Assembly: GCA_023091735.1 (NCBI GenBank)
Contig: JALKBU010000927.1
Coordinates: 1-20,614 of the forward strand
Length of the DNA: 20,614 nucleotides
Reading direction: 5' to 3'
Source of the DNA: Trichomonas tenax
Taxonomy: Eukaryota; Parabasalia; Trichomonadida; Trichomonadidae
Below are positions 1-7,751 of this stretch, piece after piece. Both the position numbers and the translations under genes were made by a program. Within the stretch, counting starts at the first letter, position 1. Each line of letters opens with the position of its first letter. A model generated the notes under the pieces. The model did not search any database. It was not told the DNA's origin and saw only the letters and a program-made list of their open reading frames with translations.

Positions 1-86
1 TCAGTCATTACATAATATAATGGATGTTGTATTCCTTTTGCATCATTAATAATTATTGAATTTCTCTCAGATCTGCTTAAGCTCAT
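1..86 (-). CDS. Partial minus-strand ORF running off the left edge, unrecognised
   Basis: On the minus strand an ATG at 86 opens a frame that stays open to the window edge, giving 28 codons that begin MSLSRSERNS and continue through an INDAKGIQHPLYYVMT-like stretch. It is divergent from the plus-strand gene at 140, with about 50 bp of AT-rich DNA between the two starts, the sort of compact layout seen in viral or Maverick-type segments. I do not recognise the protein and only its N-terminus is visible. An open frame of 28 codons in AT-rich DNA could be chance; the non-repetitive residue mix and divergent placement are the only support. Confidence 0.35.
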   Translation of the reverse strand, partial: MSLSRSERNSIIINDAKGIQHPLYYVMT

Positions 87-139
87 GATTTAATTAGTAT
101 TAAAAAATAATATTTTAAATTTTTATCTAATATAAAACC

Positions 140-436
140 ATGACAGAATTCGAAACTTTGAAAGCGACATTAAAGGAAGAAATATTAAAGGAGCTTAGCT
201 CCAAGACCGAAGGTCACGAACTCAAAACAACAATGAAAACAAGAAAGACGAAAAAGAATGAAAAAAATGTTGAAGGAGCAACGGAGGAAAAACCAGTTAA
301 GCCTAAACGTAAGTGTACAGAAAACCAATTGGCTGCACTTGCTGCAGGAAGACAGAAGAATCCGAGGTGGATCGCAAAAAGAATGAAGGAAGAAGAAGAC
401 AAAAAGAAAGAAGAGGAAGAAAAGAAATCCAAATAA
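140..436 (+). CDS. Small, highly charged Lys/Glu-rich protein, unknown function
   Basis: This 98-aa protein has an amphipathic, probably helical N-terminus (residues 1-25), a Lys/Thr-rich basic middle (about 28-58), a short ordered block around residues 58-80 with the pattern CTENQLAALAAGRQKNPRW, and a C-terminal Glu/Lys run that should form one charged helix. It has no signal peptide or membrane segment. Strong net charge and small size would suit a nucleic-acid-binding or virion-associated protein of the surrounding element, but that is inference. No trichomonad initiator lies directly upstream, unlike the cellular genes further right. The minus-strand ORFs over the same bases are only the complement of the Lys/Glu-rich codons. 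Confidence 0.6.
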   Translation: MTEFETLKATLKEEILKELSSKTEGHELKTTMKTRKTKKNEKNVEGATEEKPVKPKRKCTENQLAALAAGRQKNPRWIAKRMKEEEDKKKEEEEKKSK

Positions 437-528
437 ATTTTCTCTCATAACCACTAAAATTATTTTTCAAAATTTCCTTACCCCCAAATCCTTTCGCTTT
501 CTTTTCTTAGTTAGTTAGTTAGTCATAA

Positions 529-748
529 ATTATTTTTAAAACTGAATAAATTTTATAAAGTCATAAGTTCCAAAATCAATTTTAACGTTAATTTTGTAAG
601 CAATTTCAAAAATTTATTCTCTATATGGGGGGACCCTAACTTGTAAAACTAATTCTGTCGTAAATATATATCATTAATAAATTATTGTTTTTATAATTTG
701 TGTTTTCAGTAATTACTTAAAAAGATGTTCGCAGAACTCGTGGCGAAG
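529..748 (+). repeat. Direct repeat copy 1: leader plus first codons of the fibre-like gene
   Basis: This 220-bp unit runs from ATTATTTTTAAAACTGAAT to GTGGCGAAG and is repeated nearly exactly at 755-924. Shared blocks include TTTATAAAGTCA, TTTTAACGTTAAT, the GGGGACCCTAACTTGTAAAAC block and ATGTTCGCAGAACTCGTGG. It differs mainly by about 46-50 extra bases (near 670-717) that copy 2 lacks. Its ATG at 725 opens a short frame reading MFAELVAKSWIIFKTE before a stop, so the unit carries a start codon and eight codons that the second copy also carries. Confidence 0.9.
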
Positions 749-754
749 TCGTGG

Positions 755-924
755 ATTATTTTTAAAACTGAATAAATTTTATAAAGTCAGGAATTCCAAA
801 ATAAATTTTAACGTTAATTTGTAAGAAATTCAAAAATTTATTTTCTATATGGGGGACCCTAACTTGTAAAACTAATTCTGTCGTAAATATATTTAAAAAG
901 ATGTTCGCAGAACTCGTGGCGAAG
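755..924 (+). repeat. Direct repeat copy 2, immediately upstream of the fibre-like gene
   Basis: This 170-bp copy of the 529-748 unit ends three bases before the ATG at 927. It contains an ATG at 901 followed by codons for MFAELVAKL and then TGA, and that TGA overlaps the ATG at 927 (ATGA). The copy is therefore likely to hold the promoter, 5' leader and original N-terminal codons of the downstream gene. A third, degenerate piece of the same unit (about 41 bp) lies at 3348-3388. Confidence 0.9.
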
Positions 925-926
925 CT

Positions 927-2702
927 ATGAGGGATGCGAACATCTTATTACTAACTTTACAGTTACAAGTAACAAAACTTTCAGCATTTATGGCTAAAGC
1001 AGAAGGATTGGATACGTTAAGGGCTGTGTTAAATACAATATCGACGGGTAATGATGTTTTCAGTAGCTTATCAACATGGGTTCAAAGAATTGACGATTTC
1101 ACACATACTATGACCGGAATAGTTAACGGTTTAGAGGATAGTATAGGTGTTACCAATAATACACTGAATCAATTCACGACTTTCGTAAATGAAACTAACA
1201 GAGCAACACAGAACGCAATTTCAAGTGTTGAATCACTAACTGGTCAGGTAATGGATAGTCATTTAAGTCTATTTCAACGAGTTCAATGGTTTTTACAAAA
1301 TTTATCACATGTTGGAGCTAATGTCGTACCTCGTAGTATAAAATTAAGAGATGGTAATGAAATCCCTGAAGAAGAAATACACGAACTAACAATTACTGAA
1401 AAATTTAATAAATTATATCCTCGTTACGGTGTGTTATTAAATTATATAAATCAAGTTATAAAAGATAATAATATAATATTTGAAGGTACAGAAAGAAATA
1501 ATGACTTAACTATTACATTCACAGTTGCTGAGTTGTTGCGTCAGATATGTTTAATTAATGATAATTTAACATCTTTCACGAAATACCCTGATGATCACGA
1601 CACTGAATTTTTAGAAGAAACACAAGAACAGACAAATATAAAAGTGAGTAAAATATATACTCAGGAAATAGATATTAATGATAAAGACTTAATGACAGAA
1701 TTAAATAATAAGGCAAATGTCAACCATGAACATCAAAACATCGAACGCTTAACGGTTCATGAAATTAAGGGATTTATGAAAGAAGGAAAGGAAGGTAAAA
1801 CAATTAAAAATGAAGATGGATCAGAAACTATTATACCACCGGAACCTCCTACATATGTTATTCCTGAATTCACTGACGAATTGCAGACAAAGGCTATAAT
1901 AATTAAAAACAATAATGAGATAATTAATGTTCAACAGTCATTAAACAATAAAGCGGATAAAGTAATAACTGACACTTTAACTTCAAATTTAGAGAATGTT
2001 ATGAATGCACTGAATGATAAAGCAGATAAAGAACAATTAGATTATAACACTCATGAACTATCGTCAAGAATTGAGCAAGGAATCATTGACGTTAAGAATA
2101 AATTAAATGATAAAGCATCGACGTTAGATTTGACAGAATCGTTAAATAAAATTGAAACAAAGGCAGATAAAATTCATACACATGATAGTTTTAATGAACT
2201 CAGGGTGAAGCAATTAAACATTTATGAAACATTCCGTATCAAAAATCATGAATTATTTAATTTGATTTACCCCATTGGTTCGATTTACACATCAATATTT
2301 AATCAAAACCCCGGGCAATTATTTAGTTTCGGTGAATGGGAGCCAATAGTCGATCGTTTCTTATATTGCGCTAATTCATCAAGAGAAACAGGAGGAAGTA
2401 AAAAGATTTCAGTAGATAACTTACCCGCACATAATCACTACTTTTCAGGTTCAACATCAACAGCAGGAGCTCATGCACACTCAATCAGTAATAGAGGTTA
2501 TTACGGATGCAGTAACGGAGGAAAAGAAACAATTTCACGATATGATATTTCATCAGATACCAGAGAATACAACACGGGTTTAATCATTGATCATGCAGGA
2601 ATTCACATTCATTCAGTTTACGGAAACACTGCTGACACTGGTTCAGGTACTGATTACATGCCTCCATACATTACTGTTTATGCGTGGTATAGGGTTTATT
2701 AA
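927..2702 (+). CDS. Phage tail-fibre/collar-like protein (baseplate Gp10-type C-terminal domain)
   Basis: This is a 591-aa modular fibre protein. Residues 1-110 form an alpha-helical N-terminal region. From about residue 255 to 420 there are spaced heptad-like repeats of the type L-N-x-K-A-D-K (LNNKANV, LNNKADK, LNDKADK, LNDKAST, ETKADK), a hallmark of trimeric phage tail fibres. Residues about 447-591 match the tail-collar/baseplate Gp10 C-terminal family: YPIGSIYTSI, an FGEWEPI block, then three His-x-His motifs (AHNH, AHAH, IHIH), which bind metal in trimeric phage fibres, and the end motif MPPYITVYAWYR. In the family this domain sits at the receptor-binding tip. Here it probably belongs to a Maverick-like or viral element. 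The start is uncertain: a same-strand frame from ATG 901 encodes MFAELVAKL and ends in a TGA overlapping this ATG, so the ancestral start may have been at 901 with a one-base shift. No hydrophobic signal peptide is seen. Confidence 0.85.
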   Translation: MRDANILLLTLQLQVTKLSAFMAKAEGLDTLRAVLNTISTGNDVFSSLSTWVQRIDDFTHTMTGIVNGLEDSIGVTNNTLNQFTTFVNETNRATQNAISSVESLTGQVMDSHLSLFQRVQWFLQNLSHVGANVVPRSIKLRDGNEIPEEEIHELTITEKFNKLYPRYGVLLNYINQVIKDNNIIFEGTERNNDLTITFTVAELLRQICLINDNLTSFTKYPDDHDTEFLEETQEQTNIKVSKIYTQEIDINDKDLMTELNNKANVNHEHQNIERLTVHEIKGFMKEGKEGKTIKNEDGSETIIPPEPPTYVIPEFTDELQTKAIIIKNNNEIINVQQSLNNKADKVITDTLTSNLENVMNALNDKADKEQLDYNTHELSSRIEQGIIDVKNKLNDKASTLDLTESLNKIETKADKIHTHDSFNELRVKQLNIYETFRIKNHELFNLIYPIGSIYTSIFNQNPGQLFSFGEWEPIVDRFLYCANSSRETGGSKKISVDNLPAHNHYFSGSTSTAGAHAHSISNRGYYGCSNGGKETISRYDISSDTREYNTGLIIDHAGIHIHSVYGNTADTGSGTDYMPPYITVYAWYRVY

Positions 2703-2926
2703 TAAAACATTTTCATATTATTATTTTTCAAATTTCTGAACTCATAAATCCTAATCTTGACTTATAAAGTAACGTAAAACATCAAATTTAAACATTTTCC
2801 ACTAAAATTATTTATATAAATTATTTTTCCACCTCTTTCCCGAAAATATTTTGACTAACAACAACAACATATATTTAAAATAAAAAATTAACGCTGATTT
2901 TGTAAGAAATGAAAAATAAATTATAA
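2703..2926. other. Intergenic region between convergent genes
   Basis: This is an AT-rich spacer between the 3' ends of the fibre-like gene and the minus-strand gene at 2927. It carries a 15-bp exact match (CCACTAAAATTATTT, 2799-2813) to the sequence just after the 98-aa gene (451-465), and fragments resembling the 529-924 repeat unit (TTATAAAGT near 2762; TTAACGCTGATTTTGTAAG near 2887). Nothing coding was seen. Confidence 0.5.
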
Positions 2927-3322
2927 TTAATTATTGAATTCATCGATATAACTTTGTAAACACGAATAAAACGAACAATAAGGATTAAACGTTTTTATGT
3001 AATGACCAGCTCCATCGTCTCCGAATAAACGATACTGTTTGTGAATATCAAGTTCTAATATCGTTACTTTATTCATATATACGTTAATATAATATATATC
3101 TTCTTTTGATTCACTGTAGAAATAATTTTTAGTATAAAATGTAAATCTGATTCCTCTCATTACTGTTGACCCATAAGCGATAAATTTTACATCATACGGC
3201 AATGTTATATATTCTGGTTCATCGTCTCTTTTTCCATAGTTTGTATTTCTCAGCTTTACATCATTCATGAATAACTTCTGTAAACGTTCGGGAGATGTTT
3301 TATAAAAAATGTACAGACTCAT
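2927..3322 (-). CDS. Hypothetical protein, 131 aa, virus-like segment
   Basis: This minus-strand ORF encodes 131 aa beginning MSLYIFYKTSPERLQKLF. It is rich in Tyr, Phe, Asp and Lys, with alternating hydrophobic and charged stretches (YDVKFIAYGSTVMRGIRFTF, then IYYINVYMNKVTILELDI) that suggest a small beta-rich globular fold. It has no signal peptide, clear membrane segment or known catalytic motif. It converges on the tail-fibre-like gene. Upstream of its ATG lies a 41-bp relative (3348-3388) of the repeat that precedes the fibre gene, so the two genes may share promoter-like sequence. I do not recognise the family. Confidence 0.6.
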   Translation of the reverse strand: MSLYIFYKTSPERLQKLFMNDVKLRNTNYGKRDDEPEYITLPYDVKFIAYGSTVMRGIRFTFYTKNYFYSESKEDIYYINVYMNKVTILELDIHKQYRLFGDDGAGHYIKTFNPYCSFYSCLQSYIDEFNN

Positions 3323-4118
3323 TCTTTACTTAGGAAATAAAAAATAAATTATTTTAAAAACTGATCAGATTTTATAAAGTCATAAGTTTTAAAAATTATT
3401 ATAACATTCATTTTATCATTGACGTGTAAAGTTATTTTAACATGAGTTTGTCATGTATAATGGTGTCACTTTTAGAAATTCGCAATAGCCTGACAAAGTC
3501 GGGGTAGTACGAATTTCTCATTACTAACTCCTCCGACAAATTCATCGAATTTTCAAATTAGATTCACGACTGACAGAATTAATAATTTATTACCTCGTTA
3601 TTGTCAATTCATTGTTGAACTTTCATTTATTTATAATTACAAGAATTCATTAATAACAAAGTGAATTAATTTCATTTACTTTTCATCATCAATTTCCATG
3701 TCCAGAATTGCATAAACGACCTCATACCTCGTTGCGGCTTGTCCCCAAGGGGGTCTTTACCCTCATTTCCACACATTCATTTACTTTTCCCCTACCTCCA
3801 TCCATTTATTTTTATCATCAATTTAAAACATGTCGAAACATCAATTTTTATCATTAAATCCCTTCATTTCTTCATATCATGTCGGTGCACTTTTTCAACC
3901 CCTAATTTACTCCAGTAAATCCTCAAATTTTGCTTATTTACTCCCGCAAATCCTCAAATTTTGAAAAGTGATTTATACTAAAAATAAATCGACCCGGTGC
4001 ACTTTTCATTTACCCTAAAAATCATGAAAATCATTAATTTTCATCAAATTTTCAACATAAACACCCTCATTTCCTTATCTCGACATCGAAATCAACGAAA
4101 AACAAAAATAACAACTGT
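3323..4118. other. Long intergenic region with hairpin and short repeats
   Basis: About 800 bp without a convincing gene. It holds a degenerate copy of the leader repeat (3348-3388); an initiator-like TCACTTTTAG at 3466-3475 followed by a 9-bp inverted repeat (3474-3482 with 3510-3518); two 31-bp tandem units (3903-3933 and 3934-3964) sharing AAATCCTCAAATTTTG; a duplicated CGGTGCACTTTT motif (3883 and 3995); and a CCCCAAGGGG core at 3743-3752. From about 3600 on, the plus strand is poor in G and rich in C, T and A. Confidence 0.5.
3903..3964. repeat. Two-unit 31-bp tandem repeat
   Basis: Units 3903-3933 and 3934-3964 align along their whole length; the 3' halves (AAATCCTCAAATTTTG) are identical and the 5' halves differ at a few positions (CTCCAGTAAAT versus CTCCCGCAAAT). 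Confidence 0.75.
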
Positions 4119-4451
4119 TTACAAGAAGTATTTCATATAACAATCAATGCAATATCTTTCACGTAAATTCCATTCCTTTACGAATGCATTTAAAAAATCA
4201 TTGTACAAAATATCACGTGTTTTATCAATAAATTTTACTGATAATTTATATTTTAACGTAATCATATATTTATAATCTTTTAATTGTTTTGAATAAACGT
4301 TTTTCTTAATTATCACATTTTCTTTTCTATTTATCCAATATTCGTCTAATAATTTTTTACCAAATAAATAATCAACCTTCATCACATTGTTTGGCAATTC
4401 TTTAAACATTAAATGACGTTTATTATTTTTCCAAACCGTCTCTGGCTCCAT
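4119..4451 (-). CDS. Hypothetical protein, 110 aa, virus-like segment
   Basis: This minus-strand ORF starts MEPETVWKNNKRHLMFKEL and encodes a basic, Tyr/Lys-rich protein with an amphipathic helical C-terminal half (KFIDKTRDILYNDFLNAFV) and a Cys pair near the end (RYCIDCYMKYFL). No signal peptide, membrane span or known motif is visible. It lies in the same orientation as the neighbours at 2927 and 4614, with large spacers and no cellular-type initiator. The residue mix is less repetitive than expected from random AT-rich sequence, which supports it as real, but I do not recognise the family. Confidence 0.55.
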   Translation of the reverse strand: MEPETVWKNNKRHLMFKELPNNVMKVDYLFGKKLLDEYWINRKENVIIKKNVYSKQLKDYKYMITLKYKLSVKFIDKTRDILYNDFLNAFVKEWNLRERYCIDCYMKYFL

Positions 4452-4549
4452 TTATCTTATAATTAAAAAATATATATATTTTTAAAATTAAACTTAATCC
4501 ACAAATGATTTAAAACCGATATATAATCAGGTTAAGAAGAATAAGACCA

Positions 4550-4614
4550 AGCCCCGCAGGGGGTTGGGCTCATTTATCCTAGCCCGAAGCTGAGCTTGCT
4601 CAGCGGAAAGGGCT
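4550..4614. repeat. Pair of GC-rich hairpins
   Basis: Two GC-rich inverted repeats sit side by side in otherwise AT-rich DNA. The first pairs AGCCC (4550-4554) with GGGCT (4566-4570), with an alternative CCCC/GGGG stem inside. The second has a perfect inner stem GCTGAGC-TT-GCTCAGC (4589-4604) and an outer AGCCC (4581-4585)/GGGCT (4610-4614) stem. Each is followed on the plus strand by CATTT, so GGGCTCATTT occurs twice. The second touches the stop codon of the 66-aa ORF. They could act as 3' processing or termination structures on the minus strand; this is inference. Confidence 0.75.
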
Positions 4615-4814
4615 CATTTGTGTGTGTAGTATCCCCACATTCCTGTTGTCTCAATCTTCGCTCTCAGTGGATTTGGATAAAATAGAATCGCATACATAAC
4701 ATGATGCTTGTTGCTGTTATCTAGTTTGCAAAGACCGATATCTGTGAGAGGAGGATATTTTGTATTATTATTGTCTATCCAATCTGCAAATTGCCGAAAA
4801 TAAGCCTCTCCCAT
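4614..4814 (-). CDS. Small hypothetical protein, 66 aa
   Basis: This minus-strand ORF starts MGEAYFRQFADWIDNNNT, and its codon use looks more balanced than the AT-rich surroundings. It contains two Trp, a Pro-rich patch (KYPPLTDIG) and a His pair, and ends near WGYYTHK with the TGA inside a GC-rich hairpin. Its composition suggests a real or recently real coding sequence, possibly a fragment of a larger protein, but I do not recognise it. There is no signal peptide or membrane helix. It is the last ORF before a long non-coding stretch and may mark the right side of the mobile or viral segment. Confidence 0.45.
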   Translation of the reverse strand: MGEAYFRQFADWIDNNNTKYPPLTDIGLCKLDNSNKHHVMYAILFYPNPLRAKIETTGMWGYYTHK

Positions 4815-6665
4815 TTATTTTTTATCCCTTAAAAGGGCAAAAATGAATGTGTCTTTGTAAAGCAAGTTTTTGTGATAGTCGGACGTTTTAACAGACATAT
4901 TGAATTTTTGAACTGTGACGGGAGTTTACACAGACATACATAATTTTTCGAATGTTATTTTCTTCAATAATACGATTCTACATCTATTATAAATCATTTT
5001 TGTTGTATTAAAATCGAAGTCCATCGATTTTTTAGTTCAAAATCACAAAAGACACATAAAAAATTAAATTTTCAAAACTAGACATTGTTCAAGACAATGG
5101 GAATGATAGGTCGGACACTTAACGTACAGATTTTAAGAAGCGTATATATCACCTGTAGAATTACAAGAAATTCTATCAGAGAATTAGTGAGATATTTGAT
5201 GCTCATGTATAAATATTTTATATTAAAATTTAGGTAAAATTTTTCAATTTTTTTGTTAAAATTGTAATTTGTTAGGTATAGTAGCAATGTAGAACAATAA
5301 TAAATAATGCATTATTGTAACAATTTTTAGTAAAGCTTTATGTTTATATATAGTCAGCGTTTAGAATTTAATGGACACCAAAAAATTCAAAAATAATTTC
5401 GCAATTTTTTGTGCAAAGTTCTTGATACTGTCATTGGTTGAACTGAAATATCATATTTCAATGATGTAGTCCATTTTTGTACTCGTATCAATGCATACTC
5501 CCGAATTCGAAAAATTTGTGAATTTTTTGAGATGCGTAAATGCACTATCATCTATAGTGCTGTGACATTGATTCTTTTTCCCACAATGATGAAATCTGAA
5601 CGAATTCGAAATCACAGTTTGAAAACCCTCTGTAGGAAACTCCTACTAATAACATGTTTTGTTTAGCTCTTGTAGTCTGTCATAGTGAAGAAATAGCAAG
5701 CTCTAAATTTTAGTAAATTTCGAGATCCAAAATTTGGAAAATTTAGGTATATGTTTTTTGACTGCAAACCTTATGCCGTATGATGGGTATGTGATAACCG
5801 ACACGCTAAGGTGTAACAACAACATGAAGAAAAATATCGAAATTAAATCTGCAATTTTGCTTTGTTTTTAAGCATTTTTATACCCATAGATACACCCTCA
5901 ACTGTTTAATACATTAACAGTCTTCTAAAATCCTTGAGTTATACTCTAGGCTTTTTACAGTGAGATTTAGTGATCCGATCATTTTTTGAAATAACGAACT
6001 TTTTTCAAACGTTTCTTTTTTATTGATAAAGAAGAGATATTTTTTCCCGAGCTTAAAATTTTCAAATGCTAATGTTCAAGGATCGTTATATATTGTTCAT
6101 ATACTGGTCCTTCTAAGGTCATTATTTTTTATATATGAGTTTTTTTACTAAAATTATATTACTTATCAATGATTCAACGGAAAAGATATCATAAATTCAT
6201 TGTTATGATGTTATTGTGTGATGAAACGACTCTCATAAATTCTCCAACAAAAGTTATTCACATTACAGATTCCTCTTTCTGGAAGTTTCACAGATCTCAA
6301 TAATGAAGGGGAAGCCATAATTTAAGCTCCAATACACAGAAATCAATATGTTACCAATAACATGATGTTTTGATCATTATCACTCCAAGAAATGGAAGAA
6401 GAAATCAACTATTGTCAAAACTCAACAAAATTCTAAAAAACACAATCCATTATAATCTTTACTAAAAATTATTTCAAATTACATTTGCAAGATCTCAAAT
6501 AATTAATTGGGATTGTTTGGAGATTTTTCGTTTCAGGAAATCAATTGAGCATTAATGAGGTTGAAGATTCCAAGTAGTGAAGCTCATAGATAGGTTAAGA
6601 TCGAAAATCACTTATTCATTGAGTCTAAAAATAAACACCATTTTCTTCCTTCGTTAAAGTGAAGA
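4815..6665. other. Long non-coding AT-rich stretch
   Basis: About 1.85 kb with no convincing gene on either strand; the longest ORF (5078-5287, minus) has the Leu/Ile/Tyr/Asn/Lys mix of random AT-rich sequence. It contains several perfect small palindromes: AAAATCGA/TCGATTTT (5010-5031), TGAAATATCATATTTCA (5444-5460) and GCACTAT/ATAGTGC (5542-5560). No terminal inverted repeat or target-site duplication could be paired with the left segment. It may hold decayed mobile DNA or the end of the viral segment. Confidence 0.5.
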
Positions 6666-7736
6666 TTAAATAATGAGACAAGTAAAATTCGAAGGCTGTT
6701 CTGGCTCTTCTAGTTCGCTATCGAGGTCAGCCCAGTCTGGCATTGGCGTATGGAAGTCAAATTCAGGAGTTTGATAGTGAACAGAGTGTAGATAAACTTG
6801 AAATTCAACATAAGGATTGGATTTATCCTGGCAATAGTCGCAAGGCCATAGTCCCGTCTTTTCTGCTTGCTTGAGAGCAGCTTTCATCTTCTTAGTATAT
6901 GCCGCACGTTTGCCACCATACATCTCATCATTAGAGATTGGATATCCAAGGTACTGAAGGTGGCAGCGGATTTGATGCGTTCTTCCTGTTATTGGATGCG
7001 CTTCGACTAAACTTTCTTTTCCATTTGTCTTAAGAAGTTTAAAAATAGTTTTGCTTGGCTTTCCTGTTGGCGTAACAACTGTGTGATGCACATTATAGTC
7101 AGTTCCAAGAGGCTGTTCACAAATAATTTTGCCTTCTGGGAATTGACCGATAACGCGTGCGACGTATGTTTTGTGGACTTGATCACCTACGAGATATTGA
7201 TTGAAATTAGTTGCAGAGACCTTATTTTTAGCAAAAATGATGATTCCTGATGTTACGCGATCTAAACGATGAACTACGTGTAAATAAGGTGGCAGTCTCT
7301 TAACCATAGAGTTATAAAAGTATCCACCAACAGTATTAACAGTAATTGACGCTGGTTTGAGATATGCGACGTAATTTTCAGTTTCTCCGAGTTTAAGAAG
7401 TGGTTTATTGAACACTGGCGCCTCTATGCGCGTGCATGTGTGTTTAATATTGTCTTTTGGGCCAATTCTGTAATCAACTGGAATTGCCTTTCCATTTACT
7501 GTAATTTTTCCTTTTCTTATGCGATCTTCGTATTCTTCGCGTGTTGCCATTATGAATTCGCTCGAGAAAACATCAATAAGCTTCTGACCAACCCATCTTT
7601 CTTTAGATCCGGCAGTAAAAGTGAATTCATAGGGCTTAATGAAGCGAAAAGGCTCAATAATGACGACATTTGACTCGTCATTGACCTCATTTTCCTGCGA
7701 ACTTTCTTCATTTATTTCATTTGTAAAAACAGACAT
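6666..7736 (-). CDS. RluA-family pseudouridine synthase (RPUSD2/Pus9/Rib2-like)
   Basis: This 356-aa enzyme converts uridine to pseudouridine in RNA, probably at tRNA position 32 as in the Pus9/Rib2/RPUSD2 branch. An S4-like RNA-binding region lies at about residues 47-98 (RWVGQKLIDVF to GKITVNGKAIPVDY). The catalytic HRLDRVTSG motif has its Asp at residue 159, and the conserved GRTHQIRCHLQYLGYPI block begins near 251, followed by YGG. The family motifs are complete, so it should be active. The frame is open nine codons further up, but an initiator (TCACTTTTTAG) lies inside that extension 12 nt before Met at 7736, so transcripts should start there and the protein at MSVFTNEINEE. A CxxC (WPCDYC) is present near residue 300. 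The C-terminus is Cys-Leu-Ile-Ile, a CaaX-like box. The family is clear; the exact RNA target is inferred. Confidence 0.92.
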   Translation of the reverse strand: MSVFTNEINEESSQENEVNDESNVVIIEPFRFIKPYEFTFTAGSKERWVGQKLIDVFSSEFIMATREEYEDRIRKGKITVNGKAIPVDYRIGPKDNIKHTCTRIEAPVFNKPLLKLGETENYVAYLKPASITVNTVGGYFYNSMVKRLPPYLHVVHRLDRVTSGIIIFAKNKVSATNFNQYLVGDQVHKTYVARVIGQFPEGKIICEQPLGTDYNVHHTVVTPTGKPSKTIFKLLKTNGKESLVEAHPITGRTHQIRCHLQYLGYPISNDEMYGGKRAAYTKKMKAALKQAEKTGLWPCDYCQDKSNPYVEFQVYLHSVHYQTPEFDFHTPMPDWADLDSELEEPEQPSNFTCLII

Positions 7737-7740
7737 TAAT

Positions 7741-7751
7741 CTAAAAAGTGA
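7741..7751 (-). promoter_or_regulatory. Trichomonad initiator for the pseudouridine synthase gene
   Basis: On the minus strand TCACTTTTTAG matches the TCA+1YTW initiator of Trichomonas. The predicted transcription start (A at 7749) is 12 nt before the ATG at 7736, the usual short leader. It decides the start codon, because the upstream ATG at 7763 would lie outside the mRNA. Confidence 0.75.

Noticed and set aside
185..454. Minus-strand Phe/Leu-rich ORFs over the 98-aa gene
   Set aside because: They are the complement of Lys/Glu-rich codons (AAG/GAA give CTT/TTC), so the Phe/Leu runs are a shadow.
3526..3535. TACTAAC-like branch-point sequence
   Set aside because: Trichomonad introns need ACTAACACACAG at the 3' splice site and a GTAYGT 5' site; neither accompanies it.
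5078..5287. 69-aa minus-strand ORF
   Set aside because: Its Leu, Ile, Tyr, Asn and Lys mix is what random AT-rich DNA gives, and no promoter or motif supports it.
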